Source: Candidatus Gastranaerophilales bacterium | GTDB lineage: Bacteria > Bacillota > Clostridia > Lachnospirales > Lachnospiraceae | Assembly (NCBI GenBank): GCA_023663225.1 | Contig: JAMPHU010000003.1 | Span: 1 to 43,885, forward strand | Length of the DNA stretch: 43,885 nucleotides | Direction of reading: 5' to 3' | Shown here: in pieces, positions 35,872-43,236 of the stretch | Layout: the number at the start of each line of letters is the position of its first letter | How positions within the stretch are numbered: position 1 is the stretch's first letter | Made by a program: the position numbers and the translations under genes | Notes under the pieces: model-generated | Database searches by the model: none | What the model was told of the DNA's origin: nothing | What the model saw: the letters and a program-made list of their open reading frames with translations, nothing else

Positions 35872-37167
35872 ATGGGGGCTGCATTTGAAGTATTTGCAAA
35901 TTTACTGGAGTCGGTGATCATAGCGCAATTCTACATGCGGTATTTGGGGTGTAAAGAAAAATATAACAAATGGCTTGTCGCTGCTGTGTTGGTCATTTCA
36001 CATTTTGTGGCAGTCAGCATTGTAAATCAAATCTCCTTTTTCAGCGTCTATGGAGATTATTTTCTTGATTTTGTGTGTATTGCAGCAATTATATGTCTGC
36101 TCAAGGGAAGCGTGGGAGAAAAGCTTTTTTTGCATGGATTGCGAAATATATTCGTAAAAACGACGATACTTCTGTTATATAATTTCTTCCATGAGTGGAT
36201 GGTCTATGATGCAGATGGATATATGGTCTTTGGTGCGGCCCGTGTGGTTATGGTTCTGTTTGTCAAGACTTCTGAATGGATATTCTATGAGCTGTTGATA
36301 CGGAGCAAAAAGCGTGAGAAGGTTTCCGTTGATAACAAATTGTTTTTGGGTTTGGATGCCATGGTGTGGACTACAGAAATAGCGGGGGAGTTTCTGCTGG
36401 ACATATATTATGCCGCAGCATACGGCGACTACATACAGAGCGAAGTGCTTGTAGTCACGGTTGCGTCGCTGATCTCGAATATCGTTGTCTATGTCATGTG
36501 CGTGAAGTTGGTCAACAACAATGCGGATTTGGTAAAGGAAAAACTGAAAAACGCTGCATATGAGAGCCGCATGAAAGATGTCAATGCGGCGATAGATTTA
36601 CATAGACAGACCATGAAGATTCGCCATGATATGAAGAATGAGCTGTTAAAAGTCAGAATCAGGCTTGAGGAACAGAAAGTGGACGAAGCGGGCGCCTATC
36701 TGGAAGAAATCTTAAATGTCAAGCTGGCGGAGACGCAGATCGTTTTTACGGAAAATATGTTGGTAGACACGGTTATCAACACATGTATGGAAACGGCTAA
36801 GAATAAGGGGATTGCTGTAGATGCAAAGGTGCAAGGCAGAATCGGCAAAATTGAAGAAATGGATATGGCGATCCTGTTGTCCAATTTGTTGGATAATGCC
36901 ATAGAGGCCGCCGAAAAAACGCAGGAGAAACGAATTGAAATTCGGATGGAAAACCGGAAGGAGTATCTGTGCATTATGATCAGTAATTCTTACAATGGAG
37001 AAATTAGAAAAGATGAGTCGAAATTGGCCACGACGAAGCGGGATAAAGAATTTCATGGTTATGGACTGTCCAACGTGAAAGATATCGTCCAAAAGTACAA
37101 TGGCAACTATCAGTGTGAGATGCAGGAGAAAGAGTTTGTGACAAGCGTCAATCTATATATATCATAG
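35872..37167 (+). CDS. GHKL sensor histidine kinase 2
   Basis: 431 residues with about six membrane helices in residues 1-215. The histidine box is MKIRHDMKNELLKVRIRL with H252, the N box ILLSNLLDNAIEAAEK with N342, and the glycine box GYGLSNVKDIVQKYNG. It is the AgrC-like partner of regulator 2. Its last bases touch promoter module 2, whose first repeat begins two bases after the stop codon. Ligand unknown. Confidence 0.92.
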   Translation: MGAAFEVFANLLESVIIAQFYMRYLGCKEKYNKWLVAAVLVISHFVAVSIVNQISFFSVYGDYFLDFVCIAAIICLLKGSVGEKLFLHGLRNIFVKTTILLLYNFFHEWMVYDADGYMVFGAARVVMVLFVKTSEWIFYELLIRSKKREKVSVDNKLFLGLDAMVWTTEIAGEFLLDIYYAAAYGDYIQSEVLVVTVASLISNIVVYVMCVKLVNNNADLVKEKLKNAAYESRMKDVNAAIDLHRQTMKIRHDMKNELLKVRIRLEEQKVDEAGAYLEEILNVKLAETQIVFTENMLVDTVINTCMETAKNKGIAVDAKVQGRIGKIEEMDMAILLSNLLDNAIEAAEKTQEKRIEIRMENRKEYLCIMISNSYNGEIRKDESKLATTKRDKEFHGYGLSNVKDIVQKYNGNYQCEMQEKEFVTSVNLYIS

Positions 37168-37168
37168 A

Positions 37169-37236
37169 ACCGCTTGTGCCAAAATATGACCGCTTGTGCC
37201 AAAGTGATTGAAAAAAAGAAAAGATTTAGCTATGCT
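37169..37236 (+). promoter_or_regulatory. Candidate LytTR-activated promoter, module 2
   Basis: Repeats ACCGCTTGTGCCAAAA (37169-37184) and ACCGCTTGTGCCAAAG (37189-37204) are 20 bp apart, then TTGAAA (37208-37213), a 17-bp spacer and TATGCT (37231-37236). The following ~130-nt leader is nearly the same as that of paralogue 1. The TTCTGCA pair seen at modules 1 and 3 is absent here. Confidence 0.75.
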
Positions 37237-37367
37237 CCTGACAGAGGGAAACCAATGATGTAATGTATATTGTCAAGAAATGGTATATGTTAGCCGATAT
37301 AAACAATATAGTAGATACCGAGCAAATGGAATTGCGATATAAAATCAACGGATGGAGGTATTTTCAT

Positions 37368-38603
37368 ATGAAGATCAGAGCAATCACAATGAATGCCGCG
37401 AATATGGCGGTGCAACAAAACAATCAGAGAAGCCGACAGCAGGATCAAACAGTGAACAATATGTTCTCTCCCCGCTACAAGGTCTCGATCTCGAAGGAGG
37501 GGAGAGACCTCAGCAGGCAGCAGTCGTCTCACTCAGAGGAAGCTTCCCATAGTGTCAGGGCGGAAAAGAAGTTGATTCGTCAGCAGGAGGAGGACGAGCG
37601 GCAGAAAAGCATCCGGCAGGGATACCGTGCGGAATTAAAGAATATTGAAGGTGAGATCAGCTCTTTGAACCGTACCACTGACATGGAAGAGGAGAAAGAT
37701 ATCACCATCGAGAAAAAGCAGCAGGTGCTCAGAGCTATGAGAAACCAGAAGGAGCTCCAGGCGGCGGAAGAGGAAAGGCGGGCGAAAGAAGCACAGCAGT
37801 TGGCCATGCAGGCGGCCGGATATCAGGAAGAAGTAGATGAAAATAACAGAGATTTGGTGACGCTGCTCAAGACCATGGAAGAGGCAGAAAAATCGGAGGA
37901 AGAGCGGGAGAGCGGTGAGATTGACGTTGAGAATAACGGAGTCGCCGCGTCCGACGCAGACGGATCCGCGAGCGATATGATCCAAGGTTCGGCATCTCAG
38001 CTAATGATCTCTTCCGTCAATCGTGAATGGGATGTGCAGGAGAAGCTTGCCAGACACGGGAACGAAGGGCATCAACTTTTGGACATGGCGGATTCCATTA
38101 CCCGAGGCGTTATTGAAGAGGGTCAAAATATCATGGCGGCTCTTGACGATGAGACTTTCAGCGATGATGAGATAGACCGCTTGATGGAGATCTATCGGAA
38201 AAATATGGGCGTGAATTATGACGATGTGGAATACAATCGGAAGTATGGCTTACAGATTCTACGCGATGCGAGAGAAATGAAGATAGAGCATATAGCGGAT
38301 AATCCTTTGGGCGGTATGTTGCGAACGAAAAACAGCATCATCATGTCCGCAGCAGATGCCGCAGTCAGCGGGATGGCGGATGAACATATCGACAAAGCGT
38401 CTCAGGGTCTTGCTGAGGAAGCGCAGAAATTGATCGACGAGCGCAACAGTTTGGATAGGCTTCAGCAAAACAGAGATGAAATGAAAGAAGAGCAGGAGGA
38501 AGAGGCAAAAGAGGAAAAAGTAAAAGAAGAACAGGAGAAGGGATTGAGCGAGAATACCCAGGCAGAAGAGATTCCGACAGAAGGTATTCAAACAGAAAGA
38601 TGA
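37368..38603 (+). CDS. Charged coiled-coil protein of unknown family, paralogue 2
   Basis: 411 residues from ATG 37368 behind GGAGGT. It has the same architecture as paralogue 1: MKIRAITMNAANMAVQQN, MFSPRYKVSISKEGRDLSRQ, AGYQEEVDENNRDL, NPLGGM and KLIDERNSLDR. The middle (after ~residue 180) is more diverged than the ends. The tail repeats KEEQEEEAKEEKVKEEQEKG and ends with EEIPTEGIQTER. It is followed by a strong terminator, so it is transcribed alone from module 2. Probably cytoplasmic; function unknown. Confidence 0.75.
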   Translation: MKIRAITMNAANMAVQQNNQRSRQQDQTVNNMFSPRYKVSISKEGRDLSRQQSSHSEEASHSVRAEKKLIRQQEEDERQKSIRQGYRAELKNIEGEISSLNRTTDMEEEKDITIEKKQQVLRAMRNQKELQAAEEERRAKEAQQLAMQAAGYQEEVDENNRDLVTLLKTMEEAEKSEEERESGEIDVENNGVAASDADGSASDMIQGSASQLMISSVNREWDVQEKLARHGNEGHQLLDMADSITRGVIEEGQNIMAALDDETFSDDEIDRLMEIYRKNMGVNYDDVEYNRKYGLQILRDAREMKIEHIADNPLGGMLRTKNSIIMSAADAAVSGMADEHIDKASQGLAEEAQKLIDERNSLDRLQQNRDEMKEEQEEEAKEEKVKEEQEKGLSENTQAEEIPTEGIQTER

Positions 38604-38621
38604 AGAATTTCTACAATTTGC

Positions 38622-38672
38622 AAAAGGCTATGGCAGCATATGTCATGGCCTTTTATCTTGTTTTTTATGTCG
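38622..38672 (+). terminator. Rho-independent terminator after paralogue 2
   Basis: AAGGCTATG (38624-38632) pairs with CATGGCCTT (38644-38652) over 9 bp, followed by TTATCTTGTTTTTT. Confidence 0.85.
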
Positions 38673-38700
38673 AAGTACCGCAAATGAGAGATATCTTTAA

Positions 38701-38787
38701 ATTGCCGAAGTTCTAATATTGACTTATTTTTATTTGTTACATATACTTATATTACAACTTCGGCAATAAATATAAAAAGTGCCGAAA
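38701..38787 (+). promoter_or_regulatory. abiE promoter flanked by an inverted-repeat operator
   Basis: TTGACT (38719-38724), a 17-bp spacer and TATACT (38742-38747) lie between the 12-bp arms ATTGCCGAAGTT (38701-38712) and AACTTCGGCAAT (38756-38767), which are perfect inverted repeats. A further half-site GCCGAA is at 38781-38786. AbiEi antitoxins are known to repress their own promoters by binding inverted repeats, so this is the likely autoregulatory operator. Confidence 0.8.
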
Positions 38788-38805
38788 ATATAATGAGGTG
38801 ATACT

Positions 38806-39612
38806 ATGGATATGAAAGATGTTATTGAATACCTGCCTACAAATGAAAGTTTTACAAAGCAACAGTTCAGCAGTATGGTAAGGGAAGCAAATGCCGATTA
38901 TTCAGAAAGTTCTGTTTCTTGGCTGCTATCAGAACTAAAGAGGGAGCAGAAGATTGCTAGTATTGGGCGGGGAGTATATGTCCGTGTTACAGAGGAAGGT
39001 AAAAAAAAGAAATACCATTATGACCACCTCGAAGCATATCTGGAAATTGAGCAGGCAGTCAGCCAGGAATTTCCGCTTGCTCAGTTCCAGATGTGGGAAA
39101 TGTATCAGATGAATGAATTTGTGAACCATTTATTTGGAAAAAACACGATATTTGTGGAAGTGGAAAATATGTGTGAGGCTCCGGTATTTGAAATGCTGCA
39201 TGAAAGATTTCCGGATGTGTTATTTTGTCCGGATAAGGATATGTATTACAGGCAGCGGAGAAATGATGATACGGTAGTGGTCCAGAAGCTGGTTTCAGAA
39301 GCACCCAAACCTGTTACAGGACATTCCGCTCCTTTGGAGAAGCTGCTTGTGGACCTGTTTTCAAAAAAGCTGACGGGTAGGCTGGTCAGTAGAAGCGAGT
39401 ACAAGGGAATTTATGAGGATACGTTTTCAAGGTACAGCATTGATGAGACGAAAATGTTTCGGTATGCAAGGCGGAGGCATCTGGAAACAGAGATAAAGAC
39501 ATTCTTGAGGGAAAAAACAAACGTGGAATTAAAATACAATCAGGAGGGAAGACATGCTTTCAAAGGAGATATTTACACTGGAGTACATCAGGGGGTTACA
39601 GAAATGGTATAA
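38806..39612 (+). CDS. AbiEi-type (type IV) antitoxin with winged-helix domain
   Basis: 268 residues. The N-terminal ~70 residues read as a winged helix (FTKQQFSSMVREANADYSES, then SWLLSELKREQKIASIGRGV and YVRV). The remainder resembles AbiEi-like/DUF6577 antitoxin proteins. Such antitoxins neutralise the AbiEii nucleotidyltransferase without direct binding and repress the operon. The reading frame is intact. Its 3' end overlaps the toxin start by 59 bases. Base composition is AT-richer than the neighbours, which suits horizontal arrival. Confidence 0.8.
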   Translation: MDMKDVIEYLPTNESFTKQQFSSMVREANADYSESSVSWLLSELKREQKIASIGRGVYVRVTEEGKKKKYHYDHLEAYLEIEQAVSQEFPLAQFQMWEMYQMNEFVNHLFGKNTIFVEVENMCEAPVFEMLHERFPDVLFCPDKDMYYRQRRNDDTVVVQKLVSEAPKPVTGHSAPLEKLLVDLFSKKLTGRLVSRSEYKGIYEDTFSRYSIDETKMFRYARRRHLETEIKTFLREKTNVELKYNQEGRHAFKGDIYTGVHQGVTEMV

Positions 39613-40133
39613 GAAAGATCCAGGGCTGCTAGAAAGGGTCATGTATGCTTTTGGACTGTTGGAGGCACTGGTGCAGGTGGGGATGAAGTTTGTTTTTAAG
39701 GGTGGAACCAGCCTTCTCCTGCTCACCGAGCATCCGCTGAGATTGTCCACGGATATTGACATTACGGAAAGGGGTTTTTTATATTTTGCTGGACATAGTA
39801 TTTATGGAAAACCCATATACTACCCTGGTGGAGCGGAAGATACAGAATGACATCCTGCTCACTATAGGGGAGCCGTCAAAGATAATAATGCCAAGCGCAG
39901 ACTGTATCTTAGGAGATAAAATGACGGCATTTGCACCCCACACAATAGGAATCCCGATAGGGATAGGGAAAGAGCTGGAAATCATGAAACAACTGTATGA
40001 TGTAACAACCCTGTCAGAGATATCTACAAACCAGCAGGAATTGTGGGAGACGTATGACAAGGTGGCAGCGGAAGAAATTGCTTTTCGAGATATCGCAGAA
40101 GACAGAGACAGTGTGTTGCGGCTGCTAGAATGA
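39554..40133 (+). pseudogene. Broken AbiEii-type nucleotidyltransferase toxin gene
   Basis: The start has a good site (AGGAGGG) and the frame encodes the nucleotidyltransferase signature FVFKGGTSLLLL then RLSTDIDI, ending at TGA 39848-39850. The rest of the family sequence continues in another frame from about 39770: FYILLDIVFMENPYTTLVER, PSADCILGDKMTAFAPHTIG and EIMKQLYDVTTL, ending at 40133. AbiEii proteins are usually about 250-300 residues. Roughly 80 residues expected between the DxD strand and FYILLDI are absent, so this is an internal deletion with a frameshift. The C-terminus is also short and stops where the duplicated promoter segment begins. The toxin is very probably inactive. Confidence 0.8.
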
Positions 40134-40297
40134 TTGGCAGACCGCCGATTTCTGCATTTTACCACCATTTTCTGCAATGGCTGTTTTTGTTTGATGATTT
40201 GTATTGTATAATCTAATCGACACCATAGAATCACTTGTGCCAAAAAAAGACCGCTTGTGCCAAATCTGTTGAAAAAATGAAAAGATTAGGCTATGCT
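40132..40297 (+). repeat. Duplicated regulatory segment, copy B, with promoter module 3
   Basis: This copy matches 32106-32271. It has the TTCTGCA pair (40150-40156 and 40170-40176, 20 bp apart) with TATAAT at 40207-40212. It also has the CTTGTG pair ATCACTTGTGCCAAAA (40230-40245) and ACCGCTTGTGCCAAAT (40250-40265), then TTGAAA (40269-40274), a 17-bp spacer and TATGCT (40292-40297). Its left border coincides with the truncated end of the abiEii pseudogene. Confidence 0.8.
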
Positions 40298-40315
40298 CTT
40301 GAAAAGGAGGGGTTT

Positions 40316-40480
40316 ATGAATGTAAATCTCTATACAACAAATATAGCGGGTAATATTCGGTATATGTCAGAACTTTGTATGCAGATATTGCGCAGCGTAG
40401 CGGAGGGCAAAGGCGGAAATGTATTGGGAGATACAAAGGAGAGCGCGGTCGAATTGCCCGAAACGCGATGGAGAATTTGA
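40316..40480 (+). CDS. Small protein (54 residues) under promoter module 3, possibly frameshifted
   Basis: ATG 40316 follows AAGGAGGGG and a full LytTR-type promoter module. The product begins MNVNLYTTNIAGNIRYMSEL and has no signal peptide; it belongs to no family I know and is unlike the three paralogues. After about residue 38 another frame stays open to TGA at about 40542 and encodes a plausible helical tail (RIARNAMENLSNIDGFNERM). A one- or two-base indel may therefore have cut a ~75-residue protein short. Confidence 0.55.
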   Translation: MNVNLYTTNIAGNIRYMSELCMQILRSVAEGKGGNVLGDTKESAVELPETRWRI

Positions 40481-40584
40481 GTAATATAGATGGCTTTAAC
40501 GAAAGGATGCGCCGACAGCGCGAGAAGGAGTATCGTTTTTGAAAAGTTTATATCCTATGTGGGGGTACAAGGAGAATGATTGGA

Positions 40585-40618
40585 ATTACTTATGTTCAAA
40601 AAGACCGCTTGTGCAAAT
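40585..40618 (+). promoter_or_regulatory. Decayed LytTR promoter module 4
   Basis: One good repeat, ACCGCTTGTGCAAAT (40604-40618), is preceded 19 bp earlier by a poor one, ATTACTTATGTTCAAA (40585-40600). A TTGAAT follows, but no TATGCT-like -10 lies 17 bp downstream. It precedes paralogue 3, which may instead depend on read-through from module 3. Confidence 0.55.
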
Positions 40619-40735
40619 CGATTGAATAAAGAAAAAGGGATTCAAAAATCGAGCTGACTGACCGATATCAATAATATATTAGATACTAAGCAAATGGAAT
40701 TGCGATACAAACTCAACGGATGGAGGTATTTTGAT

Positions 40736-42091
40736 ATGAAGATCAGAGCAATCACAATGAACGCCGCGAATATGGCGGTACAGCAGAACACGCAGAGAAA
40801 CCAGTATCAGGCGCAATCTGCGGGCAGTATGTTCTCTCCCCGCTACAAGGTTTCGATCTCGAAGGAGGGGAGAGACCTCATCAGGCAGCAGTCGTCTCAC
40901 GCAGGGGAGAACGCGCAGAGCGCTCAGAGCATCAGCACACAGAGGAAACTCTTCCGCCAGCAGGATCAGGATGAATTGCAGGAAGATATCAGACAGGGGT
41001 ATCATGCGGAACTGAGGGACATTGAGGAGGAAATCAAGGAAGCGAACCGTGCCGCTTTAAATAGCGACAACCTGGATCAGAGAACGCAGGATTTGATCAA
41101 TGTCATGAACAGCCAGAGGGATCGCCAGGCGGAAGAGACGGAGAGACGTCTGAAGGAAGCGCGGGAGTGGGCCATGCAGGCTGCCGGATACCAGGAAGGG
41201 ATAGAGGAAAACAACAGAGACCTGGTGATGCTGCTCAGGACTATGGAAGAGGCGGAAAAAGCGGAAGAAGAGCGGGAAAACGGTAAGGCTCGTGTTGAGA
41301 ATGACGACAGTGCGCCTGATTTTGGTATGCCCATAAACAAGTTTATCAAAGGTTCTGCGACTCAGTTTGTGACGTCTTCGCTGAAACGGGAATCGCTCGT
41401 GATGGATGGCTATGCCAATGAAAAGCAGGCAGGACATCGGTTCATCAGGATGGCGGATCAGATCACGCAGAATGTCATCGCGGGAGCTGAGCGCGTTAAG
41501 GACTCTTTTGATGAGGAAAATTACACAGACGAAGAAATAGCGAAAGAGATGAGCGCTTATCGCAGAGGGATAGGAAAAAGCGATAAGGATGTGGAAGATA
41601 TCCGGAAAGAGGGACAACTGATCCTGCATGATGCGACTATAGAAAAGTTGGTGCATATAAAGAATAATCCGTTGGGAGGCCTGTTGGCAGCCAAGCAGAG
41701 CATGATGTTGACAGCAGCGGATTCCACTGTCAATCAGACAGTAAACAATCATCTCGTGGAGGGATCCGGAGAGATCGCAGAGGAAGCGCAGAAATTGCTC
41801 CATGAACGCCATAGTTTGGATAGGATCCGTCAAAGCAGAGAAGAACAGAAGGAAGATCAGGAAGAAGTAAAGGAGGAAAAGGCAAAAGAAGAACAGGTAA
41901 AAGAGGAAGAAGCAAAAGAGAAAGAGGTAAGCGAAGAAGTAAAAGAGGAAAAAGCAGAAGAGAAAGAGGTAAAACAAGAACGGGAGAAGCGATTAAGCGA
42001 GAATATCCAGACAGAAGGTATTCAAACGGAAGGGATTCAGGCGGCAACAATTCAGGCAGAGGGTATTTTGGCAGCCTCAGATGCTATGTGA
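40736..42091 (+). CDS. Charged coiled-coil protein of unknown family, paralogue 3
   Basis: 451 residues from ATG 40736 behind GGAGGT. It shares MKIRAITMNAANMAVQQN, MFSPRYKVSISKEGRDLIRQ, AMQAAGYQEGIEENNRDL, NPLGGL and an altered KLLHERHSLDR with paralogues 1 and 2. The C-terminal tail is the longest of the three: about 50 residues of KEE/KEK/EVKEE repeats and then a five-residue repeat, IQTEG-IQTEG-IQAAT-IQAEG-ILAAS. This is the sign of repeat-driven length change. No membrane segment. A terminator follows directly. Function unknown. Confidence 0.75.
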   Translation: MKIRAITMNAANMAVQQNTQRNQYQAQSAGSMFSPRYKVSISKEGRDLIRQQSSHAGENAQSAQSISTQRKLFRQQDQDELQEDIRQGYHAELRDIEEEIKEANRAALNSDNLDQRTQDLINVMNSQRDRQAEETERRLKEAREWAMQAAGYQEGIEENNRDLVMLLRTMEEAEKAEEERENGKARVENDDSAPDFGMPINKFIKGSATQFVTSSLKRESLVMDGYANEKQAGHRFIRMADQITQNVIAGAERVKDSFDEENYTDEEIAKEMSAYRRGIGKSDKDVEDIRKEGQLILHDATIEKLVHIKNNPLGGLLAAKQSMMLTAADSTVNQTVNNHLVEGSGEIAEEAQKLLHERHSLDRIRQSREEQKEDQEEVKEEKAKEEQVKEEEAKEKEVSEEVKEEKAEEKEVKQEREKRLSENIQTEGIQTEGIQAATIQAEGILAASDAM

Positions 42092-42098
42092 GCGTAGT

Positions 42099-42138
42099 AA
42101 AACCGGAGTGGAGCGATCATGTTTTCACTCCGGTTTTT
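42099..42138 (+). terminator. Rho-independent terminator after paralogue 3
   Basis: AAACCGGAGTG (42100-42110) and CACTCCGGTTT (42126-42136) form an 11-bp perfect stem followed by TTTTT. Confidence 0.9.
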
Positions 42139-42622
42139 GGATTTCACTCTCTTTTCCGAGAATCCAGAGTTCTATGCGATTTATCAACTTCGTAGCGAAA
42201 AAAACACGATATATAGTGACAAACTGCGTTTACATGTGGTAAACTTAAAGCAGATAGAATTGGCGACGGAAGAGGACAAGAGATACCATATTGATCAATG
42301 GGCCGCCCTCTTCAAAGCGACCACATGGGAGGAGATCAAAATGTTGGCACGACAAAATGAGTATATCAGGGATGCGTCCGAGACCATATATCGCCTCAGT
42401 CAGGAAGAGCAGATTCGGATGCAATGTGAGGCGCGGGAAGAGTATTACCGCAGACAGAACAAGATACAGAAACTATTGGCGGAGCAAGAGGAGACAATCG
42501 GGCAGCAAAAAGAGCAATTATCAGAGCAAGAGGCCTTCATAAAACAACAGGCAGCTCTTCTCGAGGAGCAAGAGCGAGAACTGGAAAAGTTGCGCTTGGA
42601 AATGTCCCAATACAAAAAGTAG
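42119..42622 (+). pseudogene. N-terminally truncated Rpn/PD-(D/E)XK nuclease remnant
   Basis: 167 codons. From about codon 7 it reads like the C-terminal half of an Rpn/PD-(D/E)XK family transposase-nuclease: FLDFTLFSENPEFYAIYQLR, YSDKLRLHVVNLKQIEL, WAALFKATTWEEIKMLAR and REEYYRRQNKIQKLL, then a Gln/Glu-rich coiled coil. The catalytic N-terminal half is missing. The only ATG lies inside the loop of the paralogue 3 terminator and has no ribosome site, so it is probably not expressed. It belongs to a different subgroup from the intact gene at 28981. Confidence 0.7.
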
Positions 42623-42637
42623 GGAGGTATGCTGCGG

Positions 42638-43147
42638 ATGAGACTGAGACCTTATATCAGTGCAAAGGATTACAGATATGTAGAGCGATGGCTGCAGGAT
42701 AGACGAATCCATTCACTGTGGTGCGCCGCTTTGGTTGTTTATCCTCTGACGGAGGAGGCTTTGTGCGCCTTTTTGGAGAAGGATGCAGAGGAATGGGGCG
42801 GCTGCGCTTTTGTAGCCACAGAGGATAATGGGACACCGATCGGCTTTTTTATATATTCCGTCAATACAGAGGATAACTCCGGATTTTTGAAATTTGTGGT
42901 GTTGGATGATCAGATCAGGGGGCGGGGATATGGGGCGCAGATGCTAAAGTTGGCGCTGACATATGCCTTTGAAGTCACAGGTGTAACATCGGTGCGGATC
43001 AATGTGTTTGATGTGAACAGCGGCGCCAGGAAGTGCTATGAAAAAGTCGGTTTTGTAGAGAAGGAATATGAGAAGGACGTTTTCTCCTATGCCGGAGAGA
43101 ACTGGGGGAGATACCGCATGGAAATCTCATCTGATAATCTCGTGTGA
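42638..43147 (+). CDS. GNAT-family N-acetyltransferase
   Basis: 169 residues from ATG 42638, ten bases after AGGGAGG (42621-42627); the ATG at 42629 is only one base after it and less likely. The acetyl-CoA site is evident at about residues 85-105 (FVVLDDQIRGRGYGAQMLKL), with the R-x-x-G-x-G type loop, and the C-terminal pattern VNSGARKCYEKVGFVEKEYE is typical of the fold. The substrate cannot be told from sequence. It may be transcribed with whatever remains of the upstream remnant; no promoter is clear. Confidence 0.85.
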   Translation: MRLRPYISAKDYRYVERWLQDRRIHSLWCAALVVYPLTEEALCAFLEKDAEEWGGCAFVATEDNGTPIGFFIYSVNTEDNSGFLKFVVLDDQIRGRGYGAQMLKLALTYAFEVTGVTSVRINVFDVNSGARKCYEKVGFVEKEYEKDVFSYAGENWGRYRMEISSDNLV

Positions 43148-43155
43148 AAAATTAG

Positions 43156-43184
43156 TTGCTTTCTGCTAAGTTTATGACTATAAT
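43156..43184 (+). promoter_or_regulatory. Sigma-A promoter of the last gene
   Basis: TTGCTT (43156-43161), a 17-bp spacer and a consensus TATAAT (43179-43184), 53 bp before the ATG. Confidence 0.75.
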
Positions 43185-43236
43185 ATTTGTGTATAGGAAA
43201 CATCTTTTAGAGTATCTGTAGGAAAGGCGGAATATA

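Noticed and set aside
30078-37167. A complete agr-type quorum system
   Set aside because: Regulator and kinase types fit, but no AgrB-like protease or AgrD-like peptide gene could be read on either strand of this region.
41057-41977. Minus-strand open frame of 306 codons opposite paralogue 3
   Set aside because: Its Phe/Leu-rich start is simply the complement of the Glu/Lys repeats; no ribosome site.
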